DNA of 64,000 bases, taken from positions 1-64,000 of the forward strand of contig NZ_PHUF01000002.1 of assembly GCF_002813245.1 (NCBI RefSeq), given 5' to 3'. The DNA comes from Novosphingobium kunmingense (GTDB lineage Bacteria > Pseudomonadota > Alphaproteobacteria > Sphingomonadales > Sphingomonadaceae). A model generated the notes under the pieces. It ran no database searches. It saw only the letters and a program-made list of their open reading frames with translations, and had not been told where the DNA came from. The position numbers and the translations under genes are program-made. This document shows positions 58,860-64,000 of the stretch, piece after piece. Each line of letters begins with the position of its first letter. The first letter of the stretch is position 1.

Positions 58860-59408
58860 ATGGGACAGGATCGATCGCTCGCTCGCGGGCTACGGCTTGC
58901 AATTTCGCTCCTCTTTGCGGTGGCCGTTGCAGCGCCGGCAAGTGCGGAAAAACTGACCTTTGATCACCGCAACCACCCCGGCCTCAAGGCCGTGCTCGAT
59001 GGCGGTGATCCGGGGATGATCGATTTCGACGCCAGCAATCCGCGTTACGTCGTCGATCTTATTGCGGTGAAGGGTCGTTCTGCCCGGGACTGGACCGAGG
59101 CGCTGGAAATCATTGCCCGCACGCCGACTGGCAAGATCAGGACAGCGCGTGACTGGGCGGCGGAGATTCAGGGAGGGGCGGTTGCCGGATGCAATCCCGC
59201 TGTCACCACGCTGGCCGAAGACGCGATTTCGATCACCTTCGAGCGACTTGCCCCGGCCTGCCCCGCAGCGCGGGCCGAAACCATGATCACCCGCATCGTT
59301 CAGGGCAAGCGTTCGCTGTTTCTGCTGAGCGTTCTGGTCAAGGGCGTGCCCGATGCGGGGTCACGTCAGCAGTGGCTAGCCTTGCTGGAATCTGCGCACC
59401 TCGACTGA
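58860..59408 (+). CDS. exported hypothetical protein
   Basis: The 182-residue protein has a clear signal peptide (LRLAISLLFAVAVAAPASAE). The mature part is a mixed alpha/beta domain with two cysteines (VAGCNPAVTT, APACPAARAE) likely to form a disulfide in the periplasm. I recognise no family. The start ATG 58860 lacks a strong ribosome-binding site. It is divergent from the response regulator and lies under the plus-strand copy of the repeated motif. Confidence 0.75.
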   Translation: MGQDRSLARGLRLAISLLFAVAVAAPASAEKLTFDHRNHPGLKAVLDGGDPGMIDFDASNPRYVVDLIAVKGRSARDWTEALEIIARTPTGKIRTARDWAAEIQGGAVAGCNPAVTTLAEDAISITFERLAPACPAARAETMITRIVQGKRSLFLLSVLVKGVPDAGSRQQWLALLESAHLD

Positions 59409-59426
59409 TCGAATATTCACACCAAC

Positions 59427-59465
59427 GTCGTTAACTGACGTCTAATTGTCGTACTGTTGTCATCA
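59427..59465 (+). promoter_or_regulatory. Pho-box-like repeats upstream of the TonB receptor
   Basis: AACTGACGTCTAATT (59433-59447) matches 12 of 15 positions of the motif found upstream of the preceding gene, and GTCG/GTCA half-sites follow at 59448 and 59459, again 11 bases apart. It lies about 120 bases before the receptor start. This suggests the receptor and the upstream gene share a regulator. Confidence 0.4.
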
Positions 59466-59581
59466 ATCATACGCGGAAGCGACACACACCATCCCTAGAG
59501 GCGGCGGCGAGGCCGCTGGGGACGATTCGTGTTTCCCTGGATCGGCATCGAGCAGACCAGATCAATTTCCAGGAAAACCCG

Positions 59582-62002
59582 ATGATCCGCTTTTCGTATC
59601 GTACCCACGCATCCCTTGCTGCACTCGGTGCGGCGCTTGCCCTTGGCAACGCCGGCGTTGCCGCAGCCAGCAACCTGACCGTCACCGCGACTGGCGTAAC
59701 GGTGGATGGCGCGGCCCCGGCCGACGAGGCGGCAGAACCGGCTTCGGCGGAAGCTGCTCCGGCAGAAGCCGGCGCGCCGCCACAGTCCGACGCTGGGCTG
59801 ACCGAAATCGTGGTCACCGCGACGAAGCGCGAAACCAACCTGCAGCGCACCCCGATCTCGATCTCGGTGATGGGTGCGGACGAACTTAAGAAGCGCAACG
59901 TGCAGAGCCTGATGGACCTGGCCGACGGCTCGGTCCCGTCGCTGCGCATCTCGACCTTCGAGGCCCGCCAGTCGGCGCTGACCATCGGTATTCGCGGCAT
60001 CGTTCCCGACGATGCCAACCAGCCCGCCCGCGAACAGGGCGTGGGCGTTTATCTCGATGGCGTCTACCTTGGTCGCCAGCACGGCCTCAACGCGAGCCTG
60101 TTCGACGTCCAGCGCATCGAAGTGCTGAAGGGCCCGCAGGGCACGCTGTTCGGTCGCAACACCGAAGGCGGCGCGGTCTCGATGGTCCTGCGCCAGCCGA
60201 CCGGCGAGTTCGGCGGCCGTGCCAGCGCCGGGGTCGGCAACTATGGCTCGTACAACGGCCAAATTCACCTCGACCTGCCGGCAATCGCCAATGTCAGCTT
60301 CAAGCTGGACGGCGTGATCCAGCACCAGGATCCGACCACCCGCAACACCATGCCGGGGCAGGCCGGTTTCAACCAGTACCACCGTGTCGGCGGCCGCATT
60401 GCCGCGCGCTGGAAGCCGGTCGACGGACTGAGCGTGGACCTCGCCTATGACAAGAGTCGCGACGAGAACACGCCGTTCTACAGCCAGCTCGTGACGATCA
60501 CCCCGGCCGCGCTCGCCTCGCTGCCGAAGGACGCATCGGGCAAGCCGCTGATCACCTGGGGCTACGGGCGCATGGAAGAAACGGACATCCAGGTCCCGCA
60601 GCAGGTCAGCGTCGGCAAGGCCCAAGGCTTCACCTCGACGATCCGCTGGAACGCCAGCGACGATCTCGAACTGCGCTCGATCACGGCCTGGCGCACGGTC
60701 AGCGACGACCAGTGGGACAACTCGGGCGGTGCGCACCGCACGCCGGTCTGGGGTCCGAACGTCAACTTCAGCCGCTACTCGCTCGCCACGCTCGACCAGC
60801 GTCAGTTCAGCCAGGAACTCCAGGCGGTCGGCTCGATCGGCGATGCCGTCGAATATGTGGCCGGGCTCTACTACTTCAACGAACGCGCCAACGACACCGC
60901 GCGCACGCCCAACACGAACCGCTGGAACTCGACGGTCACCGGCTACACCATCAATGATCCGCTGACCTATCAGACCGCTACGCTCGCCCGTGCCTCGATC
61001 GCCTTCGCCAAGAGCTATGCGGCTTACGGTCAGGTTACCGTTGCGCCGATCGAGCCATTGCGCCTGACCGTTGGCGGACGCTACACTCGCGACGAAAAGG
61101 ACGGGCGTCTCTACATCGTCAACGGCGCGGCCACCAACTTTACGTTCGATCAGGTCAACAACCGCTTCGATCCGCTGGCAGTGATCGCCTGGCAGGCCAC
61201 TCCCGAAATCAACCTCTACGCCAAGTATGCCACCGGCTACCGCGCGGGCGGGGCCAGCTCGCGCTCGCTGACCTACCTGTCGTTCGGGCCGGAACAGGTG
61301 AAGTCCTACGAATTGGGCTTCAAGTCGGAGCTGTTCAACCGCAAGGTGCGCTTCAACATCGCGGGCTACATGATGGACCGCACCGATACGCAGGTTGATT
61401 TCAACTTCTTCCTGCCGCAGCCCAATGGCACCGTGCGCAACACGCTGGAGACGGTGAACGCGATGGGCACGACCAAGATCCGCGGGATCGAGGCCGATCT
61501 GACCGTCCGTCCGGTCGACGGCCTGTCGATGAACCTGTCCTACGCCTACACCTATTCGAAGATCCCGCCGGCGCGGAACACGGTGCAGGAAGCGCTCAAC
61601 GCGACGCTTACCCCGCCGGTCACCACGCCGGTCTACCAGACGGTCTATATCCTCTACACGCCGAAGAACGCGCTGTCGGGGTCGGTCGACTATGACCTGC
61701 CGGTAAGCGACAACGGCACGCTGCTGCGCTTCCACCTCGATGCGAACTATTCGGATCCGGTGCACACCTTTGCCAACGAACCGACGCTCAGCGACAAGAG
61801 CTTCATCGTCAACGGCCGCCTCAGCCTGTCGGACATCCCGATGGGGACGGGCGATCAGCGTCTGACGCTGGCGCTGTGGGCCCGCAACCTGTTCAACGAG
61901 GAACACATCTACCGTCGCAGCGCCGCCAATACGGCGCTGGGTGACTACGCCAACTACAACGCGCCGCGCACCTTCGGTGTCGAAGCGACCCTGGCGTTCT
62001 AA
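59582..62002 (+). CDS. TonB-dependent receptor
   Basis: The 806-residue outer-membrane receptor has a signal peptide (LAALGAALALGNAGVAAA), an Ala/Glu-rich spacer, a TonB box (TEIVVTATK) near 72, a plug domain (ISISVMGADEL, GVGVYLDGVYLGR, IEVLKGPQGTLFGRNTEGG) and a 22-strand barrel with a C-terminal Phe (FGVEATLAF). It is of the large FecA/CirA-like type common in sphingomonads. Ligand unknown; the Pho-box-like upstream repeats hint at phosphate-regulated uptake. ATG 59582 follows AGGAAAA. Confidence 0.93.
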   Translation: MIRFSYRTHASLAALGAALALGNAGVAAASNLTVTATGVTVDGAAPADEAAEPASAEAAPAEAGAPPQSDAGLTEIVVTATKRETNLQRTPISISVMGADELKKRNVQSLMDLADGSVPSLRISTFEARQSALTIGIRGIVPDDANQPAREQGVGVYLDGVYLGRQHGLNASLFDVQRIEVLKGPQGTLFGRNTEGGAVSMVLRQPTGEFGGRASAGVGNYGSYNGQIHLDLPAIANVSFKLDGVIQHQDPTTRNTMPGQAGFNQYHRVGGRIAARWKPVDGLSVDLAYDKSRDENTPFYSQLVTITPAALASLPKDASGKPLITWGYGRMEETDIQVPQQVSVGKAQGFTSTIRWNASDDLELRSITAWRTVSDDQWDNSGGAHRTPVWGPNVNFSRYSLATLDQRQFSQELQAVGSIGDAVEYVAGLYYFNERANDTARTPNTNRWNSTVTGYTINDPLTYQTATLARASIAFAKSYAAYGQVTVAPIEPLRLTVGGRYTRDEKDGRLYIVNGAATNFTFDQVNNRFDPLAVIAWQATPEINLYAKYATGYRAGGASSRSLTYLSFGPEQVKSYELGFKSELFNRKVRFNIAGYMMDRTDTQVDFNFFLPQPNGTVRNTLETVNAMGTTKIRGIEADLTVRPVDGLSMNLSYAYTYSKIPPARNTVQEALNATLTPPVTTPVYQTVYILYTPKNALSGSVDYDLPVSDNGTLLRFHLDANYSDPVHTFANEPTLSDKSFIVNGRLSLSDIPMGTGDQRLTLALWARNLFNEEHIYRRSAANTALGDYANYNAPRTFGVEATLAF

Positions 62003-62027
62003 GAGGCAACTTCGTTCCACCCTCGAC

Positions 62028-62066
62028 GGGGCGGTCGCATGTGACAGGCGGCCGCCCCATTTTTTT
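62028..62066 (+). terminator. terminator after the TonB receptor
   Basis: GGGGCGG (62028-62034) pairs with CCGCCCC (62052-62058) and is followed by ATTTTTTT. This is a standard rho-independent terminator and ends 11 bases before the TetR operator. Confidence 0.88.
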
Positions 62067-62076
62067 GGCATTGCAC

Positions 62077-62096
62077 ATAACTGACCAGTCAGTTAT
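62077..62096. promoter_or_regulatory. palindromic TetR-type operator
   Basis: ATAACTGAC-CA-GTCAGTTAT is a perfect 9-base inverted repeat with a 2-base spacer, 10 bases before the tetR start. Its core TGACcaGTCA is of the kind bound by TetR-family regulators. Autoregulation of the tetR-HlyD-ABC operon is the obvious reading. Confidence 0.75.
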
Positions 62097-62106
62097 TTAT
62101 TTTGCC

Positions 62107-62724
62107 GTGCCCAGACCCAGCGTCCCGACCCGCCGCGCCGACATCCTGGAAGCCGCACGCGCGGTGTTCAGCCAGCGCGGCTATGCCGGGACGCGGATGG
62201 ACGACGTGGCCAAGGCCATCGGTCTGTCGAAGGCGGCGCTCTACCTCCAGTTCGAATCCAAGGACGCGCTGTTCCAGGCGCTGGTGACCGACGTTATCGA
62301 TCGCACGCTGCCGGACATGGTTCCTGCCGATTTCGCGGATGTGCCCGCGCCGGCCCTGCTGGAAGGGTTCGTCCATGTGGCCGCCCAGCGGATGACGAGT
62401 CCCGAGGTTGCCTTCGTGCCCCGCATCATCATCGGCGAAGGCTCGAACTTCCCCGATCTCGCACGCTTCTATCACGACAACGTCGTCGACCGCGGCCTCG
62501 GCATGGTGGAAGCGATCATTCGCCACGGGGTGGGGCGGGGCGAGTTCATTTGCGAGGATCCGGCCATGGCCTGCCGGTCGGTGATCGGTGCCCTGCTGCT
62601 GAACGCGGTCTGGCGTATGGTGTTCGAGCCGGTCGGCGCAGAGCCGGTCGATCCCGCGGCCATGGCGCGCGCGCACACGCGGTTGCTGCTCGACGGCCTT
62701 CTTGTCAGAAAGGATGCAGCCTGA
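62107..62724 (+). CDS. TetR family transcriptional regulator
   Basis: The 205-residue protein (GTG 62107) has a TetR N-terminal DNA-binding domain: ADILEAARAVFSQRGYAGTRMDDVAKAIGLSKAALYLQFESKDALF. The helical C-terminal part (about 80-200) is the ligand/dimer domain and resembles CecR/YbiH-type regulators. It sits immediately downstream of a perfect inverted repeat and overlaps the HlyD gene (TGATG), so it probably represses its own efflux operon. Confidence 0.92.
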   Translation: MPRPSVPTRRADILEAARAVFSQRGYAGTRMDDVAKAIGLSKAALYLQFESKDALFQALVTDVIDRTLPDMVPADFADVPAPALLEGFVHVAAQRMTSPEVAFVPRIIIGEGSNFPDLARFYHDNVVDRGLGMVEAIIRHGVGRGEFICEDPAMACRSVIGALLLNAVWRMVFEPVGAEPVDPAAMARAHTRLLLDGLLVRKDAA

Positions 62725-63698
62725 TGCCTCAGGTGCCCAAGCCCGTGATCGGTCTGGCCGTGCTGGCCATTGTCGGCGGTGCGGGCTGGTATGCCACGCG
62801 GCCGTCCGCAGAGGCGGGTTGGCTCGGTTACGTCGAGGCGGAGACGCTTTACGTCGCTTCGCCGGTCTCGGGCCGGCTGGCCACGCGCGCGGTCGATCGC
62901 GGTGCGGCCGTCGCTGCCGGCGCGCCGCTGTTCTCGCTCGATCCCGAAACCACCGACGCTGATACGGCGCGCATCGAAGCCCAGGTTGCCGCGGCCGAGG
63001 CCCAGGCCGGCGATCTTTCCGCCGCCCGCCAGCGCGCGCCCGAGATCGCCGTTTCTCGCGCGGCTGAGGCCCAGGCCGCCGCCCAACTGACCAAGGCGCA
63101 GAACGATTACTCGCGGATTTCGGCGCTGGCCGGACGGGGCTTTGCCAGCCGCGCCCAACTCGACGCGGCGCGCGCGGCGCGCGATGCCGCGGTGGCCGCC
63201 TTGGCCCAGACCCGCGCGCAGATCGCCTCGGGCCAGATCAGCGCCGGACGCAGCGAACAGATCGCCGCGGCGCGTGCGCAGGTGTCCGAAGCCGAAGCCG
63301 CCCTGCGCGGTCAGCGCCAGCGCCGCCGCGAGATTGCCCCGGTCGCCCCGGCGCGCGGCGTGGTCGAGCAGACCTTCTACAACCCCGGCGAGTGGGTGCC
63401 GGCCAATTCGCCGGTGGTCTCGGTCCTGCCCGACGACAAGCGCAAGTTGCGCTTCTACGTGCCGCAGGACCGGATTGCTGCGGTCCGGCCGGGCATGACC
63501 GTGCGCTATACCTGTGACGGCTGCGGCGCGGCGCGCCAGGCGCGGGTCAGCTATGTCTCGCCGCGCAGCGAGTTTTCCCCGCCGGTGATCTACAGCGAGA
63601 CCGCGCGGGCCAAGCTGGTCTTCCTGGTCGAGGCGCTGCTTCCCGCCGATACCAGGCCGCTGCCGCCGGGCCTGCCCGTCGCAGTGGAACCGCTGTGA
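62724..63698 (+). CDS. HlyD-type membrane fusion protein
   Basis: The 324-residue periplasmic adaptor has one N-terminal membrane helix (VIGLAVLAIVGGAGWYA), a lipoyl half-motif (YVASPVSGRLATRAVDRGAAVAAGAPLFSLD), a long Ala/Gln-rich coiled-coil hairpin (about 80-210) and a barrel domain (VAPARGVVEQTFYNPGEWVPANSPVVSVLPDD). It resembles YbhG of the YbhFSR exporter. It overlaps the ABC ATPase gene (GTGA). Confidence 0.92.
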   Translation: MPQVPKPVIGLAVLAIVGGAGWYATRPSAEAGWLGYVEAETLYVASPVSGRLATRAVDRGAAVAAGAPLFSLDPETTDADTARIEAQVAAAEAQAGDLSAARQRAPEIAVSRAAEAQAAAQLTKAQNDYSRISALAGRGFASRAQLDAARAARDAAVAALAQTRAQIASGQISAGRSEQIAAARAQVSEAEAALRGQRQRRREIAPVAPARGVVEQTFYNPGEWVPANSPVVSVLPDDKRKLRFYVPQDRIAAVRPGMTVRYTCDGCGAARQARVSYVSPRSEFSPPVIYSETARAKLVFLVEALLPADTRPLPPGLPVAVEPL

Positions 63699-64000
63699 GT
63701 GACGCGCCCGCCATCGCCGTGCGCGGGTTGACCAAGCGGTTCGGCGGACGGACCGTGGTTGACCATGTCGATCTGGCGGTGCAGCCGGGCCGGATCTGCG
63801 GCTTCCTCGGCCCCAACGGATCGGGCAAGACGACGACGCTGCGGATGATCTGCGGCCTGCTGATCCCCGACGAGGGCGAGGGCGAAGTGCTCGGTCTCGA
63901 CCTCAGGACGAGCCGCCGCGCCATCAAGCAGCAGATCGGCTACATGACGCAGAAGTTCGGGCTGTTTTCCGACCTTTCCATTGCCGAGAACCTGGAATTC
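63695..64000 (+). CDS. ABC transporter ATPase, N-terminal fragment (YbhF-like)
   Basis: The first 102 codons of an ABC ATPase (GTG 63695) run off the right edge. Walker A is GPNGSGKTTT and the Q-loop is in YMTQKFGLFSD. Context (TetR, HlyD, ATPase) matches the ybiH-ybhGFSR drug/detoxification exporter order, where the ATPase is often a double domain and two permeases follow. Only one domain is visible here. Confidence 0.92.
   Translation, partial: MSDAPAIAVRGLTKRFGGRTVVDHVDLAVQPGRICGFLGPNGSGKTTTLRMICGLLIPDEGEGEVLGLDLRTSRRAIKQQIGYMTQKFGLFSDLSIAENLEF

Overview
The window is a chromosomal segment of a GC-rich alphaproteobacterium, most likely of the Sphingomonadales (Novosphingobium/Sphingomonas type). 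Support comes from a circularly permuted two-piece tmRNA gene whose tag reads ANDNEALALAA, from the lptD-surA-pdxA-rsmA gene order, from small proteins typical of this class (DUF2256, DUF2794), and from two TonB-dependent receptors. Genes are tightly packed, with many ATGA, GTGA and TGATG stop/start overlaps. Apart from one AT-rich island the composition looks uniform.

Layout. 1-5 kb: sucD (partial) and mdh, a GGDEF-EAL c-di-GMP protein, a small conserved protein and a SleB-type cell-wall hydrolase. 5.1-9.7 kb: a cobalamin riboswitch followed by a four-gene B12 uptake operon (btuB-btuF-btuC-btuD). 9.7-14.8 kb: an exported M3 oligopeptidase, a small secreted protein and a 738-residue RTX protein. 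15-17.9 kb: uvrA. 17.9-19.9 kb: an AT-rich island with a two-domain deoxycytidylate/dCTP deaminase of the anti-phage AvcD type, preceded by a non-coding stretch with a strong RNA-like fold. 19.9-22.2 kb: an HTH protein of unknown role and an orphan D12 adenine methyltransferase. 22.2-25.9 kb: SDR, NUDIX, two TPM-domain proteins and LemA. 26-27 kb: mscL and the permuted ssrA. 27-33 kb: a shortened arginine succinyltransferase operon (M20 hydrolase-astA-astB) and malate synthase G.

32.9-38.6 kb carries the envelope/ribosome operon lptD-surA-pdxA-rsmA, divergent from pepA-DUF2256-holC (38.7-40.7 kb). 40.7-43.8 kb: a Tat-exported intradiol dioxygenase-like protein, ndk, cardiolipin synthase and a small protein. 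43.8-48.9 kb: purM-purN (PurN fused to a YjbR/MmcQ domain), divergent from a DUF2066-like protein, hdaA, cysE and DUF2794. 49-54.5 kb: an SDR, gph, and glmU and glmS separated by a VapBC-type toxin-antitoxin pair. 54.6-58.7 kb: a second GGDEF-EAL protein, purS-purQ and an atypical response regulator. 58.7-64 kb: a secreted protein and a TonB receptor whose upstream regions share a GTCA-based repeat, then a TetR-HlyD-ABC transporter operon that runs off the window.

The best candidate for an unusual system is the AvcD-like deaminase with its upstream structured non-coding region (about 18.05-19.83 kb). By analogy with AvcID it would be a deaminase toxin held in check by an RNA and released during phage infection. 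The RNA part is my inference from sequence symmetry only.
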